The notes: generated from the letters alone by a model not told the origin. Counted from the first letter of the stretch, positions 44,190 to 53,542 are shown. The stretch: 64,000 bases of DNA from Oceanococcus sp964629015 (GCA_964629015.1 CAZVMN010000005.1:145186-209185), one strand, 5' to 3'. A program made the numbers and translations.

Positions 44190-45500
44190 ATGCGTGTCAA
44201 TCCGATACACGCGGCCTGGCTGGTGCTGGAAAGCAAAGCAACCCCCATGCACATGGGTGCCTTGCTGTATTTCAAACGACCGCGCGGAGCCAAAGCCGAC
44301 TATGTCCATAAGTTGGCCGCGCAGTGGCGCGAGCATGCCGCGGTCGAATCGCCGTGGAACCTGCGTTTGGGTCGTGTTGGCCTGCTCGGGCGCCGCTGGC
44401 AAGAAGACAATCAGTTCGACCTGGATTACCACTTCCGCCATTCCGCCTTGCCGGCGCCCGGCGGTGAGCGCCAGATGGGCGAGCTGGTTTCGCGTCTGCA
44501 CAGCCATCCGCTTGATCTGCGCAAACCGCCTTGGGAAGTGCATTTGATTGAAGGCGTCCACGGCAACCGTTTCGCTGTGTACATCAAACTGCACCCGGTG
44601 ATGTTTGACGGTTTTGCCGCAATGGAAACCCTGCGTGGTTTGCTCACCTCGGACCGCAGCCTGCGCGATATGACCCCTTTGTGGGCGCGACCGGCAAAAA
44701 TCAGTGCGGCGTCACGCGACGGCCTGTTGTCGGATCTACCCGCCTTGCTGCGGGCGGGGCGTCAGCAATTGCGGTCCGGTTTTTCGCCGGCACTGACCTG
44801 GTCCGGGGTGAAACGTGTGCCGCGCTCGGCGCTCAACAACCAACTCACCGGCGCTCGTCGCTTTGCCACTCAGCAATATGAGATTGCGCGTCTCGACGCA
44901 GTGGCCAAGGAATTGGCCGCGTCGGTCGAGGACGTGTTGTATTACCTGATCGCCAGTGCGCTGCGTCGTTTCTTTCGTGAATACAACGCCTTGCCGGATG
45001 ATCCATTGATTGCCCTGGTGGCGGACCGTTCGCGTCGCGATGGCTTGGTCAGTCCTTTGTTTCTACCGTTGGCCACACAACAGGCCGATCGACGGAAGCG
45101 CCTGGACAGCATCCGTCGCTCCCTGCGCATCTCGCGGCAGCAGTTCAGTGTGCTGTCGACTTCCGATGCCCGCGCGGAAGGCACTCTGGATGTGATGCCT
45201 TATCTGGTGCGTCAGCTCGCCGGCGTGGATCACCGCATGGCGCCGCTGTTCAATCTGGGGATTTCCAGTCTCAGCTTGAGTCCCACGCCCTTGTTCTTTG
45301 GCGGCGCTGAGCTGGATGCGCTGTTCCCGATGCCGATGTTGTTGCAAGGTGGCGCCCTGAATATCGCCTTGATGCGTTACGCCGACAGCTGGCATGTGGG
45401 TCTGTGTGGCGCGCGCGACCTGCTGCCGCATTTGCAACGGATGGCGGTTTACATGGGGCTGTCGCTGGACGAATTGGAGGCCATGATCAATGAAAAATAA
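44190..45500 (+). CDS. WS/DGAT-family acyltransferase-like protein with altered active site
   Basis: 436 residues from ATG 44190, with GGAG 7 bases upstream; an ATG at 44169 is less well placed. The family features are there: MHMGALL near residue 20, PLDLRKPPWEVHLIEG (107-122) and a C-terminal NLGISSLSLS ... LFPMPMLLQGGALNI region. The catalytic HHxxxDG reads HPVMFDG (135-141): the second, proton-abstracting His is replaced by Pro. Wax ester or triacylglycerol synthesis may therefore be lost or changed. It overlaps the PhaC-like gene by 11 bases, and the pair may act on storage lipids. Confidence 0.82.
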   Translation: MRVNPIHAAWLVLESKATPMHMGALLYFKRPRGAKADYVHKLAAQWREHAAVESPWNLRLGRVGLLGRRWQEDNQFDLDYHFRHSALPAPGGERQMGELVSRLHSHPLDLRKPPWEVHLIEGVHGNRFAVYIKLHPVMFDGFAAMETLRGLLTSDRSLRDMTPLWARPAKISAASRDGLLSDLPALLRAGRQQLRSGFSPALTWSGVKRVPRSALNNQLTGARRFATQQYEIARLDAVAKELAASVEDVLYYLIASALRRFFREYNALPDDPLIALVADRSRRDGLVSPLFLPLATQQADRRKRLDSIRRSLRISRQQFSVLSTSDARAEGTLDVMPYLVRQLAGVDHRMAPLFNLGISSLSLSPTPLFFGGAELDALFPMPMLLQGGALNIALMRYADSWHVGLCGARDLLPHLQRMAVYMGLSLDELEAMINEK

Positions 45501-46647
45501 ACTTCTGAAGCTGGGCCTGGATCAGACCCTGGCTTTCAATCAGCGTGCTGCAGCCACATTGGTCAATGGCACCGACTGGTTGTTCAAACGTGACAGCTTG
45601 GTCAAATCCGGACGCACCTGGTTTGAGCTGGTGCTCGACGGCGATCCCATGTCGGTGCGTTATTACGAGCTGCCGGACGACAACGAGATCGAGTTGACCG
45701 ATGGCACCATCATGCCGATTCAACGTCCTGCGCGACGCATTCCTCTGGTGCTGGTCCCACCGCTGGGTGTGACGACGGAAACCTTTGATTTGATGCCGCA
45801 GCGTTCGCTGGTGCGCTATATGGCGGCGCGTGGATTCAAGGTTTACATGGTCGATTGGGGGCGCCCCAAGCGCGAGCATGCCGGTCTCAATATGACCGAC
45901 TACGCCGATCACATGATGGGCCACGCCCTCAAAGCCATTCGTCAGCACTCCGGTGAGCAGGAGCTGTCGCTGATGGGCTGGTGTATGGGTGGGCTGCTGT
46001 GCTTGTTGTACCTCGGTCTGAACAATGACAAAGACGTACGCAATCTGGTCACCGTGGCGAGCCCTATCGACATGCGTGGTGGCGGGATCGTGGCAGGCGC
46101 AGCGCAAGCCTTGAACGCGCCGGCCAAACTGATTCGTCGCTACACCCGTTTTCGCCTGCAGATGCTCAATCCCGCGACGCTGCATTCGCCGTCCTGGGCG
46201 ACCACACTGGCGTTCAAGCTGACCGATCCGGTCGGCAGCATCACCACCTATTGGGATCTGGTGACGCGCCTGTGGGATCGTGAATTTGTTGAGTCGCACA
46301 GCACAACGTCAGATTACCTTAACAATATGCTGATTTACCCCGGCGGCGTTATTCAGGATATGACGGTAAAAATGGCATTGGACAATCAACTGGCCAAGGG
46401 CAAAATCGAAGTGGGTGAGCGCGTCGCGGATTTGAGCACGCTGGAGCAGAACATGCTGGTGTTTGCCGGTGAGACCGACAAGCTGGTGCCGGCGGCGATC
46501 GCCTCCAAAATCACCGAAATAGTCGCGTCGCAGGACAAGGATTTTCGCGTTGCGCCCGGTGGTCATATGGGCGTGATTTTGGGCAGCAAAGCGACCAATG
46601 CGGTTTGGGCTCAGTCCGCTGAATGGCTAGCCGTGAGGTCGCGATGA
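45490..46647 (+). CDS. Class III PhaC-like polyhydroxyalkanoate synthase / alpha-beta hydrolase
   Basis: 385 residues. The lipase-like box has cysteine as nucleophile (GWCMGG, Cys165), with Asp330 (GETDKLVP) and His359 (GGHMGV) completing the PHA synthase triad. The Asp-His distance of 29 equals that of Allochromatium PhaC, and the length is near class III enzymes. Class III PhaC normally needs a PhaE partner, which is not encoded nearby, and no phaA/phaB is present. It could be a true synthase using a distant partner or a related acyl-handling enzyme. Confidence 0.8.
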   Translation: MKNKLLKLGLDQTLAFNQRAAATLVNGTDWLFKRDSLVKSGRTWFELVLDGDPMSVRYYELPDDNEIELTDGTIMPIQRPARRIPLVLVPPLGVTTETFDLMPQRSLVRYMAARGFKVYMVDWGRPKREHAGLNMTDYADHMMGHALKAIRQHSGEQELSLMGWCMGGLLCLLYLGLNNDKDVRNLVTVASPIDMRGGGIVAGAAQALNAPAKLIRRYTRFRLQMLNPATLHSPSWATTLAFKLTDPVGSITTYWDLVTRLWDREFVESHSTTSDYLNNMLIYPGGVIQDMTVKMALDNQLAKGKIEVGERVADLSTLEQNMLVFAGETDKLVPAAIASKITEIVASQDKDFRVAPGGHMGVILGSKATNAVWAQSAEWLAVRSR

Positions 46648-49103
46648 GGTTTGCCGGGGCACTGATTTTTGCGGCCGCACTGAGTTTCACACTCAGCGCC
46701 TGCCAGGGTGGGCGGGGCGATGTGACGGGCAGTTCTTCCCGAGCGGAAGATGACGCGCCAGCGGTGCCGCAAGGTGTCTGGCTGGCCGGTGATACCCATG
46801 TGCACACCGATCATTCCTCGGATGGCTCGGCTTTGCGTCAGGGCTTTGATCAGCGTGGTCCCGGCAACGTGTCTGTTGCTGATCAGATCGGCCAGGGTGA
46901 GCTGAACGCATTGGACTGGCTGCCGATTACCGATCACCGCACCTTCGTCCAGCATTACGATCCGCTGTGGGAATCGGCACAGTTGATGCTGATCACCGGG
47001 GAAGAAGCCAACGGCAGCCCGCATGCCAATCCGCTGGGCGCGGTGGACACCGTGGTTCAGGGCGGTGTGCCGGAAGGCCGGCCGGGTTGGTCGCGTGTGC
47101 AAACGTCCATCTGGGATGCGCACAGCCAAGGCGCGGCATGGCAGCACAACCATCCTGATGGTGGGCATCTCAACGATGATCTGACCCGCAACGAAAACGC
47201 CAACGCGGTCGGCGCAGATCTGGTTGAGGGCTGGAACAGCTATTCCGGGATCGAGCGCTCGATGGAATACGCGGAAGCGCAATGGAATGACGGTTTCCGC
47301 TTTGGCATTAGCGCATCGTCGGACAGCCATTTTCGCGAGCTCTGGGCAATCATGGCGCCCGGAATTCCGGTGACTCGCAGCTTTGCACCCAACGCCACCG
47401 TGCGTGGTGTGATTCAAGGTTTACGCGCCGGGCGCACGACGACCACGGCGAGCGAACAGCGCGCGCCTCATGTTTTCTTGGAAGCCGACTTCAACGCCGA
47501 CGGCAAGTTTGAAGCGATCGCCGGTGACGAGGTTGTGGCGTCGCCAGGAACCGTCGGTGTGCTCCGGATCACAGTCACACGCGCGCTGCCTGCACTGACC
47601 CGCGTGCATCTGTATGCCTCCCCGGGTGGACGTGTTGAGGGTCCGATACAGACCTTTACCCTTAGTGCAACCACGCAGCAGTTCGAGTTTGAAGTGACCG
47701 CGCCGCAAACGCCGGCGTGGTATTACGTTGAAGTGCGTGGCGTTGGTGCGCCGCATTCCATCGACCTGGATGCGTTCGGTGACCCCGATCGGCTGCATCT
47801 GGATCAGCTATTGGTGGATGAGCGCCGCGCTATCAGTTCACCCATTTTCGTTGGTCCCTATCTGGCGCAGCCGCAGCCGCCCGAGGCCTTGCCCGACGAA
47901 ATTCAGCGCGACGATGGTGCACAGCGGTTGTTTGGTGAGCAGGGCCAGTTTGCCGGTTTCCCGGATGTTGCCGTGAGTGAAGCGGTCACCCACGTGGTGG
48001 CTGAGCAGCATCGTGCGGGTGTAACCACTGTGGTGTATCGACGTATCGATGGCAACGGTGCCGCCGAGCCGATCGAGATTGCGCCCTTGAGCATTTGGGC
48101 CCGGTTCCCACGCGTGGCGGCCCGCGGCGATGATGTGTGGGTTGTATGGCAGGACGAACGTGCCTCGCAAGCACCGCGGCGTCCGGCGATTTATGCGCGA
48201 CACAGCACCAATGGTGGTCTGAGTTGGCAGCCGGAAATTCTGGTGCGTAGCTTGGACGGTCGTGCCGAAATGCCGGATGTGGCAGTTTTGCAAGATGGCA
48301 CGCCGGTTTTTGTCTGGCAGGAAATTGCCGCTGGTCGGCCCTTTGACGTGATGACGCTGGCGCTGGCCCGTGACGTTGAGCCGGTCAATCTCAGTGCGCA
48401 GGACAAGCAAACCAATCCGGCCAATCTGGTTGATACCCGCAGTGCGCGCTATCCGGCATCAATCTGGCCACGCCTGGCGGTGTCATCAGATGATCAGCTG
48501 GCCGTGGTGTTTCACGACAACCGCAATGACCCCGATCCCAACTGGACCAGCCAGATCGGTAGCGGTGAAGACGACGCCACGGAATTCGACAATTGGGATG
48601 TGTATGTCGTTTTGGGCCGTGATGGTGCGTGGTCAAGCGCGCAGAATCTGGGTTTGCCCGAGCGTGCAGATCGTCACGCCGATGTGGTGTTCAATGACGA
48701 AGGTCGCCTGGTCGTCGCCTGGGACAGCAAAGAGATGCGTCCAGCCGGCGTGAACACCGCGATATACAGCACCTGGTCGGATGACTTGGGTGGCAACTGG
48801 AGTCCCGCTGTTAGCGTCGCGGAAGATCCGCAAATGATGAGTCAGTACCCACGCTTGGGTGCGCAGGGCAGTCTGGTTCGTCTGGCGTGGTACGACAATC
48901 GCGCGCTGGACTGGCGCTGGAAGATCATGACGGCCAGTTTGCACGACGGCATTTGGGGAGATGGGCATCTGATTCCCGCGCCGGGCAACAACACCTGGCC
49001 GGCGGTGGCCGGTGATCAACTGGTGTTCTCCAGCACGCGCGATGCTCAGCGTGTTCAACGTGACATGACGCAGATGATTTACCGCCTCGAGTTGCCCTTG
49101 TGA
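46644..49103 (+). CDS. Lipoprotein with PHP-type metallohydrolase domain and sialidase-like propeller
   Basis: 819 residues from ATG 46644, overlapping the PhaC-like gene by ATGA. A signal peptide with lipobox LSAC is followed by a PHP/CehA-McbA-type domain (about residues 40-260: GDTHVHTDHSSDG, LPITDHR, ITGEEAN, HNHPDGGH, ASSDSHFR, all likely metal ligands). A beta-sandwich middle comes next, then a propeller (about 410-819) with WQDERASQ, YARHSTNGGLSWQPE, FHDNRND, WSDDLGGNWSPAV and WYDNRALD. An anchored periplasmic hydrolase is likely. The substrate is unknown; its operon suggests a lipid or polyester. Confidence 0.82.
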   Translation: MRFAGALIFAAALSFTLSACQGGRGDVTGSSSRAEDDAPAVPQGVWLAGDTHVHTDHSSDGSALRQGFDQRGPGNVSVADQIGQGELNALDWLPITDHRTFVQHYDPLWESAQLMLITGEEANGSPHANPLGAVDTVVQGGVPEGRPGWSRVQTSIWDAHSQGAAWQHNHPDGGHLNDDLTRNENANAVGADLVEGWNSYSGIERSMEYAEAQWNDGFRFGISASSDSHFRELWAIMAPGIPVTRSFAPNATVRGVIQGLRAGRTTTTASEQRAPHVFLEADFNADGKFEAIAGDEVVASPGTVGVLRITVTRALPALTRVHLYASPGGRVEGPIQTFTLSATTQQFEFEVTAPQTPAWYYVEVRGVGAPHSIDLDAFGDPDRLHLDQLLVDERRAISSPIFVGPYLAQPQPPEALPDEIQRDDGAQRLFGEQGQFAGFPDVAVSEAVTHVVAEQHRAGVTTVVYRRIDGNGAAEPIEIAPLSIWARFPRVAARGDDVWVVWQDERASQAPRRPAIYARHSTNGGLSWQPEILVRSLDGRAEMPDVAVLQDGTPVFVWQEIAAGRPFDVMTLALARDVEPVNLSAQDKQTNPANLVDTRSARYPASIWPRLAVSSDDQLAVVFHDNRNDPDPNWTSQIGSGEDDATEFDNWDVYVVLGRDGAWSSAQNLGLPERADRHADVVFNDEGRLVVAWDSKEMRPAGVNTAIYSTWSDDLGGNWSPAVSVAEDPQMMSQYPRLGAQGSLVRLAWYDNRALDWRWKIMTASLHDGIWGDGHLIPAPGNNTWPAVAGDQLVFSSTRDAQRVQRDMTQMIYRLELPL

Positions 49104-49963
49104 CACGCTCAGAGAATGTGAGCCCAACCGCCTATGCGACGGGTCACATGTGGTACCGCCTGGGCTTGTCGCACCCTGGATTGTCGACGTTCAAAGGCCG
49201 CGCGCTGGATCGCGCTTTTGGACTGGTGGCGCAGCCGATCAAGCGCATGACCGGCGTCGCTTTCGATGATCTTATGCTGGCGCGCCATCGAGGGATTGAT
49301 GCGCAATTGGATGCCGCGATCGGCGAGGGGCGTGTCACCCAGGTGATTGAACTGGCCGCTGGGTTGTCGCCCCGCGGCTGGCGTTATCGTCAGCAGTATG
49401 GCGATGCCATTCGCTATGTAGAGACCGATCTTCCGTATATGGTGGCGGAGAAGCAGCGCTTGCTGGAGCGCGCTGGGCTCGCGCATGCGTCGGAGCATTT
49501 GCGGGTGGTCAATGTGCTGGATCAGCACGGACCACAATCGTTGATGCGGCTCGCGCAGTCGCTGGATACGCGCCAGGGTCTGGCGATTATTACCGAAGGT
49601 TTGATGAACTACCTGTCGCCCGAGCAGGCCAAGCACGTGTGGTGCGACATTGCTCACGTGCTGGGGCAATTTTCCGCCGGGTTGTATCTCTCGGACTTTT
49701 ATCTGCGCGGTGAAAATCGCGGGATGTTGATGAGCATGTTCAGTGGCGCGTTGCAGAGTTTTGTGCGCGGACGCATACACGTGCATTTTGAGTCTGTCCC
49801 ACAGGCCCTCGACGCTCTCAGGCACAACGGTTTTGCTCAGATCGACGTGCATGCTCCAAGTGATCTCCCAGCGTTGGCTGACTTGGCCGGTGCGCGTGGA
49901 GCGCAGCGGGTGCGTATTCTGGAAGCGTGGACTTCAGGCGCTGATCGCCAGCAGTTGGCCTGA
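49100..49963 (+). CDS. LCM-family SAM-dependent methyltransferase
   Basis: 287 residues from a GTG that overlaps the preceding stop (GTGA). Hallmarks of the leucine carboxyl methyltransferase / polyketide O-methyltransferase family (PF04072-like): VIELAAGLSPRGWRY as SAM loop, YVETDLPYMVAEKQRLL and LAIITEGLMNYLSPEQ. It transfers methyl to a carboxylate or hydroxyl. Acceptor unknown. Last tightly coupled gene of the WS/DGAT-PhaC operon. Confidence 0.85.
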   Translation: MTRSENVSPTAYATGHMWYRLGLSHPGLSTFKGRALDRAFGLVAQPIKRMTGVAFDDLMLARHRGIDAQLDAAIGEGRVTQVIELAAGLSPRGWRYRQQYGDAIRYVETDLPYMVAEKQRLLERAGLAHASEHLRVVNVLDQHGPQSLMRLAQSLDTRQGLAIITEGLMNYLSPEQAKHVWCDIAHVLGQFSAGLYLSDFYLRGENRGMLMSMFSGALQSFVRGRIHVHFESVPQALDALRHNGFAQIDVHAPSDLPALADLAGARGAQRVRILEAWTSGADRQQLA

Positions 49964-50016
49964 ACCTTGCGTCAGCGGGCGCACGTTGATCGCGCCTGTG
50001 TCTACCGAGTTTTGTG

Positions 50017-51132
50017 ATGATGTTGTTTCGATGTACCGTTTTGCTGACCGCGCTGCTCGCGTCCGCCTGTGGCGGTGGCGGGCATGGGGATGATGTCGCC
50101 ATTGATCCGACGGTGGATTGCCGCACATTTGGTTTCGCAACAAGCGCAACGCCAGCAAGTGGCAGGGATTGGGGCGGGCGCGGTTGGCAATCCTGCGAGG
50201 TCAGTGTTCCACTGGCAGGAACCGACGAAAGCCTTTTCGCGACATTGTTCCTGCCGGGTGATCTGCGATCGGACGAAGGCGATCTGCCCGCCGTGGTGAT
50301 CGGTCCGGGCGCATGGCCTTTCACCGACAAAGCCAACTTGGACATTCAGGAGCAATACCACTGGTCGGCGCGCGAGCTAGCCTCCTATGGATATGCCGCG
50401 TTGACGGTGAACCCCCGCGGGTTCATGAATTCCGCTCCGGAAAATGACACGGATTACGTTGAGTACGTTGAAGCCTTGTCGCAGGGGCTGTCTTATCTGG
50501 TCAGTAGCGCCAATCCATTGTCCTGGCGCATCAACGCAAACACATTGGGGCTGGCTGGACACAGTCTGTCCGCGCGGGCCATCAGCGTCTTGCAAAGCGA
50601 GATTGCCGGATTGGCTGCGATCGTGGCCTGGGACAACCTCGCTTCAGATGCGCGAGGTGACGCAGGCTCGTATGCACGGGGTAACGACCGATTTGGTGCG
50701 CCGGCGCTGGCGGTTCAGCCGCGCGTCCCAGCCATGGGCCAGGGCTCCGACAGCTACGAGGCCACGGCGGGGCTGGAAACGACGCCGGAAGACAAGAAGA
50801 CCGCATTCCATGTGTGGCGCAGCCACGGCGTGGAAAGCATGCAAGTCGTTTTCGCCAATGCCGATCATGGCAGCTGGTCCCACAGTCTGCGTGATGATCC
50901 ACGCATCGAATCGCCGGCACGGTCGTCGTTGAAGGTCTATCAATATTTCACGCGTGCTTGGTTTGACCTGCACCTGCGTGATCGGGTGAGCGCGCTCAGC
51001 AAACTGACTGCGCCCTATGTTGAGGACAAGGGGCCAGAGCAGCTCTACAGCAGTACCTATCTGTCCGGGCTGTTCTTAACCGATGAGGTCAGTTACGACT
51101 GCGCGGATTTACGCACGGGTTGCGGCTTTTAG
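50017..51132 (+). CDS. Alpha/beta-hydrolase lipoprotein
   Basis: 371 residues from ATG 50017; a GTG at 50014 and an ATG at 50020 are also possible. Signal peptide with lipobox LLASAC then a glycine-rich linker. The hydrolase core has oxyanion region VVIGPGAWPF, nucleophile elbow GLAGHSLSA and a late ANADHGSW histidine, resembling dienelactone hydrolase or PET-hydrolase-like enzymes. It acts outside the cytoplasm on an ester. Lies 53 bases after the methyltransferase, probably in the same transcription unit. Confidence 0.8.
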   Translation: MMLFRCTVLLTALLASACGGGGHGDDVAIDPTVDCRTFGFATSATPASGRDWGGRGWQSCEVSVPLAGTDESLFATLFLPGDLRSDEGDLPAVVIGPGAWPFTDKANLDIQEQYHWSARELASYGYAALTVNPRGFMNSAPENDTDYVEYVEALSQGLSYLVSSANPLSWRINANTLGLAGHSLSARAISVLQSEIAGLAAIVAWDNLASDARGDAGSYARGNDRFGAPALAVQPRVPAMGQGSDSYEATAGLETTPEDKKTAFHVWRSHGVESMQVVFANADHGSWSHSLRDDPRIESPARSSLKVYQYFTRAWFDLHLRDRVSALSKLTAPYVEDKGPEQLYSSTYLSGLFLTDEVSYDCADLRTGCGF

Positions 51133-51146
51133 CGTGTTGTTCGCGT

Positions 51147-51485
51147 CTAGTAGTCCAGACCAAACAACAACTCGCTGATATCCGGGTTCCAGCCGAAGGT
51201 TTTGAGATCGACCCGGTTGTTGCGCACGATCACGCCTTCAGCGTGAAGCCGGCGGGCTTGCTGGATCGCACTCTTGGACGCGGCTTCAAAGGCCAGTTGC
51301 CCGGATGCACGCAGAACGCGATGCCAGGGCACCTCAAGCTCGTCAGGTGCATAACCCAAAGCTTTGCCGACCAAGCGTGCACGGCCCGGCAATCCGGCCA
51401 GATCAGCGACGCGACCGTAACTGGACACGCGGCCAGGGGGAATCGCCAGAACGGTTTTCCAGATGCGCTCGTAGTTGTGGTTCAT
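51147..51485 (-). CDS. Alkyltransferase-like protein (ATL), MGMT homologue without active cysteine
   Basis: 112 residues from ATG 51485, which overlaps the RNase AM stop (ATGA). The DNA-binding domain of O6-alkylguanine transferases is complete (PPGRVSSYGRVADLAGLPGRAR), but the catalytic PCHR is PWHR (Trp at 54). ATL proteins bind O6-alkylguanine, flip the base and hand the lesion to nucleotide excision repair. Typical length for ATL. Confidence 0.92.
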   Translation of the reverse strand: MNHNYERIWKTVLAIPPGRVSSYGRVADLAGLPGRARLVGKALGYAPDELEVPWHRVLRASGQLAFEAASKSAIQQARRLHAEGVIVRNNRVDLKTFGWNPDISELLFGLDY

Positions 51486-52342
51486 GTGCGCGCGAAATGC
51501 TGCCACACCGGTGTGATCTGACTGGAAAGCGGCGCCAGTTTGCCGTAGCGAATCCAGCGTTGTTCGTGCGCGTGAAAATCGGAGCCGATTGAGCCGAGCA
51601 GGCCGCGACGGATGACCTCGCGTGTGATGGTGGCCAAGTCCTGCGCATTCTGCGAAGCGCCCGCGCTGACTTCCACCGCATCACCGCCACTCTCCTGAAA
51701 CGCATCCAGCATGCGTTGTCGCCACGCGCCACTGAGCTTGTAGCGCAACGGATGGGCGAGCACGGCGAGGCCACCACTGCCCCGAATGGCGTCTATGGCA
51801 TCCGCCAGGGCCGGCCATTCGATGCGCACCGCGCCGGGCTTACCGGCGCCGAGGTATTTCTTGAATGCCTGCTTCAGGTCGACAACCAATCCCTGTTCCA
51901 CCAAGACCCGGGCAAAGTGTGTGCGGGTGAGTTGCCCCTCGCCAGCCAGCGCCGTTGCCGCGCTCAGGCTGTCGCGGGCACCCAGCTTGTCGAGACGCTC
52001 GGCGATGGTTGCGGCGCGGGCCAGGCGGCGTTCCTGGATGGTGTGAAGCAGGGCGTTGAGTGCAGCGTCGTCGGGGTCGATGTCCAAGCCAACGATATGC
52101 AGAGTTTTGTTTTCCCAACTGACCGAGATTTCCACGCCGTTGATGAAGCGGATGCCCGCGGCCTGCGCGGCGACTCGGGCGGCCTCCAAACCTGCGACGG
52201 TGTCGTGGTCGGTCAAAGCCAGCAGTTTGATGTCGTGGGCCGCTGCGTGGGCGATCAATTCCTCGGCGCTGAGAAAACCATCCGACGCCGTGGAGTGGCA
52301 GTGCAAGTCAATTTGCGCGTGATTGCTGGGTATGGCGCTCAA
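51482..52342 (-). CDS. rnm: PHP-domain 5'-3' exoribonuclease RNase AM (YciV/TrpH)
   Basis: 286 residues from a TTG that overlaps the radical SAM stop (TTGA). PHP motifs DLHCHSTASDG, ALTDHDTVAGL, INGVEIS, AHPLRYKLSG and GSDFHAHEQ supply the trinuclear metal site. The family removes nucleotides from RNA 5' ends and hydrolyses 3',5'-bisphosphonucleosides (matures 5S/16S/23S 5' ends in E. coli). In an operon with ATL and a radical SAM gene. Confidence 0.9.
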   Translation of the reverse strand: MSAIPSNHAQIDLHCHSTASDGFLSAEELIAHAAAHDIKLLALTDHDTVAGLEAARVAAQAAGIRFINGVEISVSWENKTLHIVGLDIDPDDAALNALLHTIQERRLARAATIAERLDKLGARDSLSAATALAGEGQLTRTHFARVLVEQGLVVDLKQAFKKYLGAGKPGAVRIEWPALADAIDAIRGSGGLAVLAHPLRYKLSGAWRQRMLDAFQESGGDAVEVSAGASQNAQDLATITREVIRRGLLGSIGSDFHAHEQRWIRYGKLAPLSSQITPVWQHFART

Positions 52343-53412
52343 AAATCAAAACCTTGTTGGACGGGGCGGCCGGGCACGCGAAACAGATCGGTTCGCCGCG
52401 CGGCATTTTGCCGCGCTGATAATCCAGCACGACGCCGGGCCAGGTCAAAGCGTTGGCGAATCAGTTGAGCATACTGCCCCTGACCGCTCATGCGCTGGCT
52501 GTAGTCGCTGTCGTAGGCTTTGCCGCCGCGCATATCGCGTATCCGGTTCATGACCCGCTCATGCCTGTCCGGATAGTGCGTGGCCAGCCATTCCTCGAAC
52601 ATGGGATGCAGTTCGTAGGGTAAGCGCAGCATCACGTATCCAACTTCGCAGGCACCGGCCTCAGCAACGGCGGCGACCACGGCTTCGATCTCGGCATCAT
52701 TTATGAAGGGAATGATCGGCGCCATCAGCACCCCGGTGGGTACGCCCGCCGCGCTGAGTTCGCGGATCATACGCAAGCGCATGCCGGGGCTGGCGGTGCG
52801 CGGTTCCATGCGGCGTTTGAGGACATTGTCCAGCGTGGTCACGCTGACCATCACCTTGACCAGGTCATGCTCGGCAAGTTGGGTCAACAGATCCAAATCG
52901 CGCAGTACGCCGCTGCCCTTGGTGATCAGGCCCACCGGGTGGCGGTAGTCGAGAAACACCTGGAGCAATTCCCGGGTGATGCCGAGGTGGCGTTCGGCGG
53001 GCTGATAGGCATCCGTGCTGCCGCCAATCACTATGGTTTCGGGGCGGTAGCCGGGTTTGTCGAACGCCTCGCGCAGCAGCGCTGGCGCGTTGGGTTTGTG
53101 AAACAACCGGGTTTCGAAATCGAGGCCGGGGGAGAGGTCGCGGTAGGCGTGATCCGGTCGCGCGTAACAATACACGCAACCGTGCTCGCAACCTTGTATT
53201 GGATTGATTGAGCGGCCAAACGGAACGTCCGGCGACTGATTCGTGCTGATGATGCTGCGCGCGTGATCGACGATAAGCTGCGTCGTCAGTGGTGCGGGCG
53301 CATCGTCCTCCGGCTGCGGCCAACCATCGTCGAACGACGCGTGGGTGGTCTGCGCGAAGCGACCGGCTGGGCGACTTAGCGCGCCGCGGGTTTTGTCGAT
53401 GGGCCTGGACAC
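52339..53412 (-). CDS. PA0069-family radical SAM protein
   Basis: 357 residues from a GTG at 53412. Radical SAM cluster GCEHGCVYCYARP (Cx3Cx2C) near residue 75, SPL-like body with VSVTTLDNVLKRRMEPRTAS and PIIPFINDAEIEAV. It belongs to the PA0069/spore-photoproduct-lyase-like group. Function is unknown, though its co-transcription with ATL suggests nucleic acid repair or metabolism. Confidence 0.87.
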   Translation of the reverse strand: MSRPIDKTRGALSRPAGRFAQTTHASFDDGWPQPEDDAPAPLTTQLIVDHARSIISTNQSPDVPFGRSINPIQGCEHGCVYCYARPDHAYRDLSPGLDFETRLFHKPNAPALLREAFDKPGYRPETIVIGGSTDAYQPAERHLGITRELLQVFLDYRHPVGLITKGSGVLRDLDLLTQLAEHDLVKVMVSVTTLDNVLKRRMEPRTASPGMRLRMIRELSAAGVPTGVLMAPIIPFINDAEIEAVVAAVAEAGACEVGYVMLRLPYELHPMFEEWLATHYPDRHERVMNRIRDMRGGKAYDSDYSQRMSGQGQYAQLIRQRFDLARRRAGLSARQNAARRTDLFRVPGRPVQQGFDF

Positions 53413-53542
53413 GTTGGCATTTTATTACGAGCCCGGGGCGACCACACCCGCATGCTGCGGGGTGCTTGATCCCGGCTTGCCGGGCGGGCACCATTTGGCC
53501 CCTTCAAAAGCGGCTTGCCCGCGCATTCCCAGGACTCTGTTC

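Noticed and set aside
45487..46299. 270-codon minus-strand open frame opposite the PhaC-like gene
   Set aside because: The plus-strand gene has a full catalytic triad; the reverse frame is a shadow.
51147..51485. Active O6-methylguanine-DNA methyltransferase
   Set aside because: The catalytic PCHR is PWHR, so it is an alkyltransferase-like protein.
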